A stretch of 64,000 nucleotides of DNA from Streptococcus thalassemiae (GTDB taxonomy: Bacteria > Bacillota > Bacilli > Lactobacillales > Streptococcaceae), in assembly GCF_903645285.1 (NCBI RefSeq), contig NZ_CAHJXN010000003.1, positions 308,501 through 372,500 on the forward strand. Reading direction: 5' to 3'. A program made the position numbers and the translations under genes. Below the pieces are notes generated by a model. It was not told the DNA's origin and ran no database searches. It saw only the letters and a program-made list of their open reading frames with translations. Every line of letters begins with the position of its first letter. Within the stretch, counting starts at the first letter, position 1. This document shows, piece after piece, positions 31,784 to 41,239 of the stretch.

Positions 31784-33034
31784 TTATTCTTCAAAATCAA
31801 AACCATACAAGGTTGCAAAGTAGTCCTCAGGGCGCTCTGCACGGCGGATTTGACGGGCTTTACCTTCTTCGGTATAGAGGATTTCCGCAGAACGAAGTTT
31901 GGCGTTGTACTGGTAACCCATTGAAAAACCGTGAGCACCTGTATCATGAATGACCAGCAAATCACCGATTTCTGTATGAGGCAGTTCGCGATTGACTGCA
32001 AATTTATCATTGTTTTCACAGAGTGAACCAACCACATCTACCACTTCAGCTGGTCCATCTGGATGGGTCACGTTAGTAATATGGTGGTAGGCACCGTACA
32101 TAGCTGGACGCATGAGATTGACTGCTGATGCATCCACACCTAGATAGGTACGGTAGGTTTCCTTCTTATGAGTCACTCTTGTAACCAAAACACCGTGAGG
32201 GGCTAGCATAAAACGACCCAACTCAGTAAAAATTTTAACCTGACCAAGACCTGCTGGCGTAAGAACCTCTTCATACACCTTACGAACCCCCTCGCCAATC
32301 AAGACGATATTATTCGGCTTCTGGTCTGGACGATAATTGACACCAATGCCGCCAGAAAGATTGATAAAGTCTAGCGAAATGCCCAACTTTTCCTTGATTT
32401 CAACAGCCAATTCAAAAAGTTGACGAGCCAACTCTGGATAATAGAGATGGATCACGGTATTGGACGCTAGGAAGGAGTGAATCCCAAAAGTCTTGGCTCC
32501 TTTTTGCTTCAAGATGGCAAAAGCTTCAAAGAGCTGATCCTTGGTCATGCCAAACTTGGCTTCTCCAGGATTGTCCATGATGTCTGTCCCCAGTTCAAAA
32601 ACGCCTCCAGGATTGTAACGACAAGAGATAATTTCTGGAATGCCTGCTGCACGCTCCAGATGTTCAATATCTTCAAAGGCATCCAAGTTAATGGTCGCAC
32701 CCAATTCACGCGCATAGGCATATTCCTTGTCTGGCGTGTTGTTTGAAGAGAACATAATCTCAGAACCGGGGAAATCCAGTTTATGGCTCATTAAAAGCTC
32801 TACATAACTAGAGCAGTCCACACCACAGCCTTCCTCTTGGAGAATTTTCAAGATAGCTGGGGTTGGAGTAGCCTTAACTGCAAAATATTCCTTAAAGCCC
32901 TTGTTCCACGAAAAGGCTTGGTTGACGGCTCTTGCCTTCTCACGAATCCCCTTCTCATCATATAAGTGAAAGGGAGTTGGGAACTCGGCAACAATCTTTT
33001 CTAAATCTTCTTTATTGATAAATGGTGTTTTCAT
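31784..33034 (-). CDS. lysA: Diaminopimelate decarboxylase
   Basis: A 416-residue PLP-dependent fold-III decarboxylase for the last step of lysine synthesis. The PLP Lys is in EYFAVKATPTPAIL, the phosphate-binding Gly-rich loop in NLSGGIGVNY, and the active-site Cys in VGSLCENNDKFA. GAAGGAAG precedes the ATG. It follows purR in the same direction after a terminator. Confidence 0.95.
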   Translation of the reverse strand: MKTPFINKEDLEKIVAEFPTPFHLYDEKGIREKARAVNQAFSWNKGFKEYFAVKATPTPAILKILQEEGCGVDCSSYVELLMSHKLDFPGSEIMFSSNNTPDKEYAYARELGATINLDAFEDIEHLERAAGIPEIISCRYNPGGVFELGTDIMDNPGEAKFGMTKDQLFEAFAILKQKGAKTFGIHSFLASNTVIHLYYPELARQLFELAVEIKEKLGISLDFINLSGGIGVNYRPDQKPNNIVLIGEGVRKVYEEVLTPAGLGQVKIFTELGRFMLAPHGVLVTRVTHKKETYRTYLGVDASAVNLMRPAMYGAYHHITNVTHPDGPAEVVDVVGSLCENNDKFAVNRELPHTEIGDLLVIHDTGAHGFSMGYQYNAKLRSAEILYTEEGKARQIRRAERPEDYFATLYGFDFEE

Positions 33035-33059
33035 AAGCTTCCTTCTATTCTATTTGCAA

Positions 33060-33090
33060 AGAAAGGCTGGGACAATCGTTCCAACCTTTA
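33060..33090 (-). terminator. Terminator after purR
   Basis: On the - strand AAAGGTTGG / CCAGCCTTT, nine pairs with one G-U, followed by CTTTG; a modest T-run. Confidence 0.55.
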
Positions 33091-33100
33091 GTTCTATCTC

Positions 33101-33928
33101 TTATTTATCTTCGTCAAAGATATTGCCAACCTCAACATCGATGGCTTGATTCTTAACATCAATATTGGTTACCTTCAAGAGTGACTTGTAATCAAACTGC
33201 TTTTCACGTTCTTCTTGGGCATTATCCGCAAAAACCGCTACACCTGCCAATTCTGAGTCGAACTCGCGCAAGAGACTAATCATCCCGTTGACCGTTCCGC
33301 CACCTTTCAAGAAGTCATCCACAATCAAGACACGGCTGCCTGCCTTGAGACTACGTTTTGAAAGGAACATTTTCTCAATGCGGTCACCACTTGAACCTGA
33401 AACATAGTTGACGCTGACTGTTGAACCTTCGGTAATTTTCAAGTCACGGCGCACAATAACAAAGGGAACATTGAGGACATTGGCAACTGCATTTGCAAGC
33501 GGCACACCCTTAGTCGCTACTGTCATAACCGCGTCAATTTTTTGATCCATAAAGCTCTTGGCAATAATGCGACCAATATTTTTCAAGATAGCTGGTGTGC
33601 TGAGCAAATCAGACAGGTAGATATAGCCACCTGGCAAGATACGATCACTTTCTGACAACTTGGCACGCAAGTCCTCGACCATTTCCTTGGCATCATGACT
33701 TGAGATTGATGGTGTGAAAATGACACCACCACCAGCACCAGTTACTGTCTGGATATGACCAATTTCGATTTCCTCAAAGGCGCGTTTGATAATCACGATA
33801 TCCTCTGAGATGGATGATTTAGCAGATTCATACTTTTCAGCAAAAGTATTGAGACTAGTTAGTTTATAAGGATGATTAATCAAATAGTTGGAAATGACAA
33901 CCATCCGATCACTTCTTCTTAATTTCAT
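33101..33928 (-). CDS. purR: Purine operon repressor PurR
   Basis: A 275-residue regulator of the Gram-positive PurR type. An N-terminal winged helix (about residues 1-73) is followed by a phosphoribosyltransferase-like domain with the PRPP loop VLIVDDFLKGGGTVNG. PRPP binding is sensed to control purine genes. AGGAAATAG precedes the ATG. A degenerate BOX copy lies 22 bases upstream. Confidence 0.95.
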   Translation of the reverse strand: MKLRRSDRMVVISNYLINHPYKLTSLNTFAEKYESAKSSISEDIVIIKRAFEEIEIGHIQTVTGAGGGVIFTPSISSHDAKEMVEDLRAKLSESDRILPGGYIYLSDLLSTPAILKNIGRIIAKSFMDQKIDAVMTVATKGVPLANAVANVLNVPFVIVRRDLKITEGSTVSVNYVSGSSGDRIEKMFLSKRSLKAGSRVLIVDDFLKGGGTVNGMISLLREFDSELAGVAVFADNAQEEREKQFDYKSLLKVTNIDVKNQAIDVEVGNIFDEDK

Positions 33929-33949
33929 TTCTATTTCCTATTCCATTTT

Positions 33950-34108
33950 TATTCAAAAAATCAAAAAGCAAACTAGAAAGCTGGTCGCTGGTGGTTCAAA
34001 ACACTGTTTTGAGATTGTCGATAGAATTGACAAATCATTTAATATACCTGCATATATACATACGACAAGGCGATACTACCCTAGTTTGAAGAGATTTTCG
34101 AAGAGTAT
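33950..34108 (-). repeat. Degenerate BOX element (reverse orientation)
   Basis: The + strand reads boxC-boxB-boxA reversed: AAGCAAACTAGAAAGCTGG, one boxB with TCAAAACACTGTTTTGAG, a corrupted junction, and GAGATTTTCGAAGAGTAT. It has many substitutions compared with the other copies, so it looks old. It occupies the gap between yhaM and purR. Confidence 0.85.
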
Positions 34109-34193
34109 TCATTTTTGTCTTTTACTTATTATACCATATTTACATAAAAAACGAACATTCTTATCCTAAAAAATGCTCATTTTTCTTAAATTG

Positions 34194-35135
34194 TTAATCT
34201 AAATCTGGTTTATAGAAGGAACGATTATCCATAGCGAAGATTTTATTGGTCATCTCTCCTTTATCCACCAAAGCCAGAGCTGTTGACATCATCATCATGC
34301 TGGCATCCAGATTGTCAATCATATGGATAATCTCTGCTTCCATAATGCGTGGACGGACTGGACTTCCATACTCAAGTAAGCCGTGGTGACTAAGGATGAC
34401 GTGACGAAGCAAAACGACTTCTTCCTTGGTATCATCGATGCCTAGCTCCATAACCGTCTTGGTAATTTCGCTATCAATCAGAGCGATATGTCCAAGAAGA
34501 TTACCTCGCACTGTGTACTCTGTCTGGTCTGGTCCCGTCAACTCGATGACCTTAGCCAAGTCGTGCAGCATAATCCCCGCATAGAGCAGGCTCTTATTGA
34601 GCTGAGGATAGATCTCGCTAATGGCATCGGCCAAGCGCACCATGGTCGCCGTATGATAGGCCAATCCCGTTTCAAAGGCATGGTGGTTGGTCTTGGCAGC
34701 TGGATAAGAATAGAATTCCTTATCATACTTGGTGTATAGATTTCGGACAATTCGTTGCCAGACAGGATTTTCTATTTTGAAAATCATCTGAATCATATAC
34801 TCTCGGATTTCCTTAACATCAACTGGTGACTTGACCTTGAAATCAGCTGGGTCATTGGGTTCACCAGTTTGAGGCAGGCGGAGAGTGATTTGATTGACCT
34901 GTGGAGTGTTGTTATAAACTTCTCGGCGCCCTTTCATGTAGACAACCCTACCTGCGGTAAAGGCCTCAATGTTATGAGGTTGGGCATCCCAGAGCTTCCC
35001 CTCAATCTCGCCACTATCATCTTGGAAGGTAAAGGCTAGGTAGTTTTTCCCAGCTCGAGTTTGCCTCAGGTCAGCTGATTTGATTAAGTAAAAACCTTCA
35101 AACAGCTCATCTTTTTTCATGTGACTAATCTTCAT
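34194..35135 (-). CDS. yhaM: 3'-5' exoribonuclease YhaM family (Cbf1)
   Basis: A 313-residue protein with an N-terminal OB-fold nucleic-acid-binding domain (about 20-95) and a C-terminal HD phosphohydrolase domain (HHAFETGLAYHTATM, then HDLAKV and HHGLLEYG). It trims RNA 3' ends in streptococci. The start at 35135 (MKISHMKKDELFEGF) has GAGGAAG upstream; the next ATG (35120) has none. It overlaps rmuC by 11 bases, so the two are translationally coupled. Confidence 0.94.
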   Translation of the reverse strand: MKISHMKKDELFEGFYLIKSADLRQTRAGKNYLAFTFQDDSGEIEGKLWDAQPHNIEAFTAGRVVYMKGRREVYNNTPQVNQITLRLPQTGEPNDPADFKVKSPVDVKEIREYMIQMIFKIENPVWQRIVRNLYTKYDKEFYSYPAAKTNHHAFETGLAYHTATMVRLADAISEIYPQLNKSLLYAGIMLHDLAKVIELTGPDQTEYTVRGNLLGHIALIDSEITKTVMELGIDDTKEEVVLLRHVILSHHGLLEYGSPVRPRIMEAEIIHMIDNLDASMMMMSTALALVDKGEMTNKIFAMDNRSFYKPDLD

Positions 35136-36381
35136 ATTCTTCCTCATTTTCTTGGAAATGGAGTAGATCAAGCGCAGGCTCACCTTCTGACAACTCAATG
35201 TGACGGAGCGTCCGCTCGATAGCTATGGTACGACGGTTTAATAATTCATCAATATTGCCAGAGGCATGTTGGAGATGCTTTTGTGCCTTGACCAGAATAC
35301 CACCAAACTTGCCAAACTCGGTCTTGACACTGGCAAGAGTCTTACTGATATGGTCGGCACTCTTTTGGATATTGAGAGTTTTGAATCCAACTGATAGGGA
35401 ATTGAGGAGAGCTGACAGGGTACTTGGCCCTGCGACAATAATCTGCTCCTCCCGTCTCAAATCATCAAAGAAGACCGGATTTCGGACAATTTCTGAGTAG
35501 AGACCTTCTGTTGGAACAAACAAGACTCCAAAATTGGTCGTCCGAGGTGGTGCTATGTACTTGTTCCTGATATCCTTGGCAAAGCGCTTGACGCTTGCTA
35601 AAAGCGATTTACGACAGCGTTCGATCTCGTCCTTGTCACCAGCTTCATAGGCTTCTTCCAAGCGGTAATAATCTGCCAGTGGAAACTTGGAGTCAATCGG
35701 TAAGTAGACATATTCCAGGTCACCCTGTCCAGGCAGCTTGATGGCATACTCCACTCGTTCACTGGAGTTTTCAACCGTTGCATATTCTCGTTCGTACTGG
35801 GCAGGTGTCATGATGTCTTCGATGATTTGCCCCAGTTGCAATTCTCCAAGAATCCCTCGCGTCTTGGTTCCAGAGAGAACCTTGTTGAGGGTTCCGACAT
35901 CGCGGGCAACTGTCTGCATTTCTCCAAGGCCACGATTGACCGACTCCAGTTGTTTGGAAACTGTCTCAAAGGAAGCCTGCAAGCGCGTCTGCAAGGTCTT
36001 TTCTAGTTTTTCCTCGACTGTTTGGCGCATTTGTTCCAAACGTTGCTCATTTGATTCCTGCAAGGCTTGGAGACGTTGGTCAGTCTTGTCTCTGGTTTGG
36101 AGGAGATTCTCTGTCATTTCTTGACGGACTTGCGTTAGACCTTGGTGCAATTCGATTCTCACTTCTTGCAAACGGTCACTGACAGCTACTTCCAAGTCTT
36201 TTTGATCTAACTGGCTGGCTTGTCTGGCTTGTTCAAAGCGATAATCCAACTGGTCTGACAAATGATCTGCCTGATCCTCCAAGTTCTTGCTGAGATGTTT
36301 TTCCTGTTTATCCTGCCTTTGCCAAATCAGAAAGAGTCCAGCTAGGTTGGCAATCAATAATAGAACAAGTAAACTTTCCAT
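35125..36381 (-). CDS. rmuC: DNA recombination protein RmuC
   Basis: A 418-residue protein with an N-terminal membrane helix (MESLLVLLLIANLAGLFLIW), a long coiled coil rich in Gln, Glu and Leu (about 25-150) and the RmuC nuclease-like domain (GILGELQLGQIIEDI and VLFVPTEGLYSEIVRNP). It limits inversions at short inverted repeats in E. coli. AGGAGGTAGG lies directly before the ATG at 36381, one base after the thiN stop. Confidence 0.93.
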   Translation of the reverse strand: MESLLVLLLIANLAGLFLIWQRQDKQEKHLSKNLEDQADHLSDQLDYRFEQARQASQLDQKDLEVAVSDRLQEVRIELHQGLTQVRQEMTENLLQTRDKTDQRLQALQESNEQRLEQMRQTVEEKLEKTLQTRLQASFETVSKQLESVNRGLGEMQTVARDVGTLNKVLSGTKTRGILGELQLGQIIEDIMTPAQYEREYATVENSSERVEYAIKLPGQGDLEYVYLPIDSKFPLADYYRLEEAYEAGDKDEIERCRKSLLASVKRFAKDIRNKYIAPPRTTNFGVLFVPTEGLYSEIVRNPVFFDDLRREEQIIVAGPSTLSALLNSLSVGFKTLNIQKSADHISKTLASVKTEFGKFGGILVKAQKHLQHASGNIDELLNRRTIAIERTLRHIELSEGEPALDLLHFQENEEEYED

Positions 36382-36382
36382 C

Positions 36383-37045
36383 CTACCTCCTGTCCTTACT
36401 ATGCAGCACGACCACATAGCCATCTGGGCAAGTCACCGACACTTCCCTATCTATATATTCGTTAGAAGCGTACACTTTTTTAAAGAAAAAATTTTCCTCT
36501 GTCAACTCATACTTGGCACCAAGAATGGTCAGCTGGCTATCCCGAACCGGCATAAAGGCTAGATAGTCATAGTCCGAGCGGGGTTCTAGCTGACTGGTCC
36601 CTTCTGGACAATAGGCAATCAAGTTTTGCCCATCTTCAATCGCTATCTGGCGCATATAGGGTGTCAACTTAGGATTGCTAGGCAGAAAGACATTGGCCAG
36701 CATATGATCAATACGTCCACCCAAGGCACCGAAAATAGTGACCTCAGCCTGAGGATTTTTCTCAAAGATGGTTAAGAGAGCCAATTCCAAATCGGTATCA
36801 TCTTTTTCTGGTCGCGCTTGGACAAAATGCTGGGCATGTTTTTGAATCACCTGTCGCTCTTCTGCAGTGACAGAATCAAAATCTCCAACTGCTAGAGCAA
36901 GAGGCAAGGCTTCTTCCAAAACCCAGAGCGAGCCTCGATCCACACCGACAAAGCTATCAAAGTCCGTCCGATAATGACCGCGGTCTCCGCCTGCAAAAAC
37001 GGCAACTCTAGTCCAGTTGTTTTCTGAGAGTTTGTACTCGCTCAT
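36383..37045 (-). CDS. thiN: Thiamine diphosphokinase
   Basis: A 220-residue kinase that pyrophosphorylates thiamine to the active cofactor. The N-terminal AVFAGGDRGHYRTDFDSFVG and GDFDSVTAEER motifs fit the family. The start at 37045 (MSEYKLSENNW) has GGGAG at good spacing and overlaps the 3' end of rpe by 38 bases; an ATG two codons earlier is possible. Confidence 0.92.
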   Translation of the reverse strand: MSEYKLSENNWTRVAVFAGGDRGHYRTDFDSFVGVDRGSLWVLEEALPLALAVGDFDSVTAEERQVIQKHAQHFVQARPEKDDTDLELALLTIFEKNPQAEVTIFGALGGRIDHMLANVFLPSNPKLTPYMRQIAIEDGQNLIAYCPEGTSQLEPRSDYDYLAFMPVRDSQLTILGAKYELTEENFFFKKVYASNEYIDREVSVTCPDGYVVVLHSKDRR

Positions 37046-37664
37046 TGACATCTCCCTTAAAGACATAGGAACCTGCTACAAAAACAGTCGCACCAGCTTC
37101 TTTAGCTTGAGCAATAGTTTGGTCATCAATCCCGCCATCAACTTCTATTTCAAAGTTCAAGCCTTTTTCATCACGAAGGGCAACCAACTCACGAACCTTA
37201 TCCATGGTTTCAGGTAGAAAGGCTTGCCCACCGAAGCCAGGGTTAACTGTCATGACTAAGACTTGGTCAACTAGGTGAAGCACGTGCTTAATCGCTTCAA
37301 CTGGTGTACCAGGATTGATAACGACTGAAGGCTTGACACCGAGTGAACGAATCTTTTGGAGGGCACCATGAATATGAGGCGTTGCTTCCACATGGATACT
37401 GATGATATCCGCACCTGCACGCGCAAAATCCTCTAAATGATGCTCAGGATTGGACACCATCAAGTGGCAATCGAAAACCATCTTGCTATGAGGGCGAAGA
37501 GCTTCGACCACACCTGCACCAAAACTGATTTGTGGCACAAAGTGCCCATCCATGATATCGATATGGGCATATTCTGCACCAGTTGCTTCTAGACGTTTGA
37601 TTTCACGTTCAAAGTTGGCATAATCTGCTGCCAGAATTGACGGAGCAATCTTGTATTGAGACAT
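37008..37664 (-). CDS. rpe: Ribulose-phosphate 3-epimerase
   Basis: A 218-residue TIM-barrel enzyme of the pentose phosphate pathway. It carries the N-terminal KIAPSILAADYANF, the metal ligands in HIDIMDGHFVPQISFG, MTVNPGFGGQAF and EVDGGIDDQT. The start at 37664 has AAGGAGAAACCT upstream; the in-frame upstream extension reads through the end of rsgA and is not real. Confidence 0.95.
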   Translation of the reverse strand: MSQYKIAPSILAADYANFEREIKRLEATGAEYAHIDIMDGHFVPQISFGAGVVEALRPHSKMVFDCHLMVSNPEHHLEDFARAGADIISIHVEATPHIHGALQKIRSLGVKPSVVINPGTPVEAIKHVLHLVDQVLVMTVNPGFGGQAFLPETMDKVRELVALRDEKGLNFEIEVDGGIDDQTIAQAKEAGATVFVAGSYVFKGDVNERVQTLRKQLD

Positions 37665-37674
37665 AGGTTTCTCC

Positions 37675-38553
37675 TTATTTTGGAATTTTTTTGCTGACTT
37701 TTTTGTAGGTTTCTCTGCGATTTTCAATCTCACTGAGGAATTGCAGGTAGTTGTCAAAACGGAAGCTGGCAATAACACCTTCTTCAACTGCTAGCTTGAC
37801 AGCACAGGACGGCTCATGGGTATGGGTACAAGTACGGAATTTGCAGTCTCGACTGACAGTAGCAATCTCTGGAAAGGCCTGATTGAGGTCTTCCGCCGTT
37901 GATACTTCGTAGTCCAAGGATGAAAATCCTGGTGTATCTGCGATTTTGCCCCCATTGAGGTTGTAAAAACTAACAGCTCGAGTGGTATGACGACCGCGAC
38001 CCAAACTGTCTGAGATCTCTCCTGTTTCAAGATTGAGGTCTGGTGCGATTTTATTGAGAAGGGTTGACTTACCAACACCTGTCTGCCCCATAAAGACTGT
38101 AATCTTACCTGTTAACAAAGGCAGGAGTTCCTCTTTACTGGTCACAAAATCATAGCCGATGTCACCATAAGTCTGTTTATAAAAATCCAGTTCCCCTCTA
38201 TCTTCCAGTAGGTCCATTTTGGAAATATAGACGATGGGATGGATGCCCTTGTGCTCCAAAAGAACCAAGAAGCGATCCAGTAAATTGCTGTTGAAGTCCG
38301 GTTCCTTGACAGACATGATCACCACAGCTTGGTCAATATTGACAATAGGCGGACGGACCAGACTGTTTTTCCGTTCATGAATCTTGAGGATATAGCCTTC
38401 TGAATTTTCCTCGGCAGAAAAGTCGACCAAATCCCCAACGTAAGGGGTATGACCTTTTTTACGGAAATTTCCACGCGCTCGTGTTTGATAGACCTGGCCA
38501 TCACTCTCTACATAATAGAACCCAGCCAAGGCTTTAATGATTTGTCCCTGCAT
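37675..38553 (-). CDS. rsgA: Ribosome small subunit-dependent GTPase RsgA
   Basis: A 292-residue circularly permuted GTPase that checks 30S subunit maturation. An OB-fold N terminus is followed by G4 YISKMDLL, G1 [12 protein letters not shown] and G3 DTPGFSS, then a zinc knuckle [14 protein letters not shown]. The start at 38553 ([11 protein letters not shown]) is one base after the ksgA stop; the family length supports it. Confidence 0.95.
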   Translation of the reverse strand: MQGQIIKALAGFYYVESDGQVYQTRARGNFRKKGHTPYVGDLVDFSAEENSEGYILKIHERKNSLVRPPIVNIDQAVVIMSVKEPDFNSNLLDRFLVLLEHKGIHPIVYISKMDLLEDRGELDFYKQTYGDIGYDFVTSKEELLPLLTGKITVFMGQTGVGKSTLLNKIAPDLNLETGEISDSLGRGRHTTRAVSFYNLNGGKIADTPGFSSLDYEVSTAEDLNQAFPEIATVSRDCKFRTCTHTHEPSCAVKLAVEEGVIASFRFDNYLQFLSEIENRRETYKKVSKKIPK

Positions 38554-38554
38554 C

Positions 38555-39427
38555 TTAGAGCCCTTGCCCTTTAAGCGCATCTGCTAGGCTGGCAAACTCT
38601 TCCAAGCTGAGAGCTTCCCCACGCACACTTGGTGACAAGCCTGCTTGGTCCAAAGCCTTGGTCAGCTTGTCCTTGACCTCTTCAGTCTTGCCAAAGTAAC
38701 CTGTCAAGTTATTCCACAAGGTCTTGCGGCGATGAGTGAAACTAGCCTTGGAAATCTTAAAGAAGAAGTTCTCGTCTTCCACTGCTACGGCTGGTTCTGG
38801 ACGACGCACCATTTTCAAGATGGCCGAATCCACATTTGGCGCTGGCACAAATACCGTACGAGGCACGATAAAGGCAACCTTGGCTGTCATGTAATACTGC
38901 ACGGCGATAGACAAGCTACCATAAGCCTTGGTATTCGGCTGGGCTGAAATGCGGTCCGCCACTTCTTTCTGCATCATAACCACAAACTCACTAAAAGGAA
39001 TGCCACTTTCGATCAAGTGCATGAGAATAGGTGTCGTGATGTAATAAGGCAAGTTGGCTACTACCTTGATTGGCAGGTCAGGATTTTTAAAATTCTGGAT
39101 ATGCTGCGCCAAATTGACCTTGAGAATGTCCTCGTTGACTACGGTCACATTGTCAAAATCACGTAGGGTATCTTCCAAAATCGGTACCAAACGGTGGTCG
39201 ATTTCAAAAGCCATGACCTCTGCTGCACGCTCAGCCAGAAACTCCGTCAAGGCACCAATCCCTGGCCCAATTTCGATAACATTAACCTGGTCATCAATTT
39301 CAGCCGTATCCACAATTTTTTGAAGGATATTGGTATCGGTCAAGAAATTTTGCCCAAAGGACTTTTTAAAGGTGAAACCGTGACGCTCCAGCACTGCCTT
39401 GGTCACGCTATAATCTGCAATTCTCAT
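38555..39427 (-). CDS. ksgA: 16S rRNA dimethyladenosine transferase (KsgA/RsmA)
   Basis: A 290-residue methyltransferase that dimethylates A1518 and A1519 of 16S rRNA. The SAM motif is [15 protein letters not shown] and the catalytic motif [10 protein letters not shown]. It is followed by rsgA with no gap, a functional pairing since both act in late 30S assembly. Loss of function gives kasugamycin resistance. Confidence 0.96.
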   Translation of the reverse strand: MRIADYSVTKAVLERHGFTFKKSFGQNFLTDTNILQKIVDTAEIDDQVNVIEIGPGIGALTEFLAERAAEVMAFEIDHRLVPILEDTLRDFDNVTVVNEDILKVNLAQHIQNFKNPDLPIKVVANLPYYITTPILMHLIESGIPFSEFVVMMQKEVADRISAQPNTKAYGSLSIAVQYYMTAKVAFIVPRTVFVPAPNVDSAILKMVRRPEPAVAVEDENFFFKISKASFTHRRKTLWNNLTGYFGKTEEVKDKLTKALDQAGLSPSVRGEALSLEEFASLADALKGQGL

Positions 39428-39457
39428 CTATTCTCTTTTCTATTATCTGTTACTACT

Positions 39458-39466
39458 ATTGTAACA
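39458..39466 (-). promoter_or_regulatory. Extended -10 promoter of ksgA
   Basis: TGT then TACAAT (39463-39458) on the - strand, about 30 bases before the ATG; no convincing -35. Confidence 0.4.
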
Positions 39467-39492
39467 CATTCCCCTTGTATTTTGGGGTCTGT

Positions 39493-40059
39493 TTAGCTGT
39501 TCTCATAACTTTTCATAGCTTCTTCCACTTCTGCCAAAGTAACCCCAAACAACTCTAAGCGTTTGAGGAGTTGCTTGCCGTTAGAATAGCCGATTCGGAG
39601 AACCTCTCCCAGATATTCTCTGCGCTTACGGCTGTCTGCCCCTGCTAGAAAACCAAGGCGAATCAAGTCGCTACGACTAATGTCAAACTGACTCTCATGT
39701 TCAAATTGTTCTGTCACCTGAGCTAGAGCCATTTTCAGGTCTTCATAGCTGGCATGTTCGATTCCCAGAGAACGTCCCTTGGTCTTGGACTTGGGAACAG
39801 CTTCATCTCGTTTGAGGAAGGCATGCTGCACTGTTGGAATAGCCGTCATAATCATGCGACGAATCCGCTCCCCATTAAAATCTGGGTCTGTAAAGACAAT
39901 GACTCCATGACGTTGGTGCAGGCGCTGAATCCGCTCTAGATCCTGGTCATTGATGGCAGAACCTCGTGTCTCATAGGTCTCTACATCGAAGTAACGTTTG
40001 AGATTGGCCGTATCATCGCGACCTTCAACCACGATGACTTGAGAAATTTTTTCTTTCAT
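39493..40059 (-). CDS. rnmV: Ribonuclease M5
   Basis: A 188-residue TOPRIM nuclease that matures 5S rRNA. The TOPRIM motifs are VVEGRDD with the catalytic Glu and VFTDPDFNGERIRR. The start codon overlaps the tatD stop by one base (TAATG), so translation is coupled. Confidence 0.95.
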   Translation of the reverse strand: MKEKISQVIVVEGRDDTANLKRYFDVETYETRGSAINDQDLERIQRLHQRHGVIVFTDPDFNGERIRRMIMTAIPTVQHAFLKRDEAVPKSKTKGRSLGIEHASYEDLKMALAQVTEQFEHESQFDISRSDLIRLGFLAGADSRKRREYLGEVLRIGYSNGKQLLKRLELFGVTLAEVEEAMKSYENS

Positions 40060-40832
40060 TACTTGCTGTCCAATCCAAAAATTCGTTCTGCATTTGCAGT
40101 CGTTGCTGCCGCTAGCTCTTCTGTCGTCATACCACGCAAGTCAGCGATAAAGTCCACCACATAGCGAGTATAGGCTGTTTTGTTTTCGCGACCCCGTTTA
40201 GGAACTGGAGCTAAGTAAGGCGCATCCGTCTCCACCAACATCTTGTCCACAGGTAACTTTTTAGCTGCTTCTTGGATATCGGTTGCCTTCTTAAAAGTCA
40301 CCACTCCTGAGAAGGAAATAGTCATGCCAAGCGCGACAAACTTCTCTGCCCATTCAAGAGTTCCTGAGAAAGAATGCATGATCCCACCTCGAGGGCCAAC
40401 GCCCTCACTTTTGATAATCTCATAGGTATCTTCCAGCGCATCACGGGTATGAACAACAAAAGGCAAATCCAAGTCCTTAGATAACTGAATCTGACGGCGA
40501 AAAACCTGCTCCTGCACCTCTTTGGGCGCTGTCATCCAATGGTAGTCCAAACCAATTTCACCTAAAGCCACAACCTTTGGATGCTTGAGCTTGTCAAGCA
40601 AGTAGGTTTCAATCTCCTCTGTGTAAGTCCCTGCTTCTGTCGGATGCCAACCGATAGTCGCATAGAGCTGGTCATACTCATCTACCAGCTCCAAAGCACG
40701 CTCAATCGTCGGTTTATCAAAACCAACAATATTCATCTGTGTCACACCCATCTCAGCAGCCAAGGCAATTTCTTCTGCCTCACGACCTGCAAATTCTTCT
40801 ACATTCAAGTGTGTATGTGTATCAAAAATCAT
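40059..40832 (-). CDS. tatD: TatD family metal-dependent hydrolase
   Basis: A 257-residue TIM-barrel metallohydrolase (YcfH/YabD type). The metal ligands are visible in FDTHTHLN, LGEIGLDYHW, VVHTRDALED, MHSFSGT and ETDAPYLAPVP. Family members have 3'-5' DNase activity. It heads the tatD-rnmV-ksgA-rsgA-rpe-thiN-rmuC-yhaM run. Confidence 0.93.
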   Translation of the reverse strand: MIFDTHTHLNVEEFAGREAEEIALAAEMGVTQMNIVGFDKPTIERALELVDEYDQLYATIGWHPTEAGTYTEEIETYLLDKLKHPKVVALGEIGLDYHWMTAPKEVQEQVFRRQIQLSKDLDLPFVVHTRDALEDTYEIIKSEGVGPRGGIMHSFSGTLEWAEKFVALGMTISFSGVVTFKKATDIQEAAKKLPVDKMLVETDAPYLAPVPKRGRENKTAYTRYVVDFIADLRGMTTEELAAATTANAERIFGLDSK

Positions 40833-40859
40833 CTCTTCTAACCTCGTTTTCTATCTACT

Positions 40860-40889
40860 ATTATACCAAAAAAGAGGAGGGGCACCCAA
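40860..40889 (-). promoter_or_regulatory. Promoter of tatD, overlapping a terminator
   Basis: TTGGGT, an 18-base spacer and TATAAT (40865-40860) on the - strand. The -35 and spacer fall within the hairpin and T-run of the upstream terminator. Confidence 0.5.
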
Positions 40890-40910
40890 TTTTTCGGTTT
40901 CCCCTCCTCT
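40866..40910 (-). terminator. Terminator upstream of tatD
   Basis: AGAGGAGGGG / CCCCTCCTCT, ten perfect pairs, with inner CACC/GGTT pairing, followed on the - strand by TTTTTT. It would stop transcripts from the surface protein gene, though 330 bases after its stop. Confidence 0.75.
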
Positions 40911-41022
40911 CTTCAATAGAGCTATTCTGCTATCTTTTCTATCCGATATTGCCCATCTTCTATTCCACAGTTAGAGACAGAAGAGACTGGTTACATTGAT
41001 AGAATATCCCTATTCAGCTAAT

Positions 41023-41125
41023 ACTCTTCGAAAATCAAATTCAAACCGTGTCAACGTCGCCTTGCCGTACTCAAGTACAGCCTACGGCTAGTTTCCTAGT
41101 TTGCTCTTTGATTTTCATTGAGTAT
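41023..41125 (+). repeat. BOX element, boxA-boxC without boxB
   Basis: A 103-bp copy like the one at 30728, with CTCAAGTACAG joining boxA to boxC and a few substitutions (CGAAAATCAAATTC in boxA). Confidence 0.92.
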
Positions 41126-41239
41126 AAAGTATGTGATTATCTTGGGTTCTCTCTTCTCTCACCCATCACTAGATTGATGACTTCTCAAAATCCCCCTTAT
41201 AATCTCACTTTAAGTAGAGAATAGAATTTTCTAGCTGTC

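Larger units (their letters stand above)
40833..41239. other. 407-bp gap between surface protein gene and tatD
   Basis: This gap holds the tatD promoter, the strong hairpin terminator and one BOX copy. The first 110 bases after the surface protein stop (41130-41239) show no convincing hairpin or gene. Confidence 0.7.
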
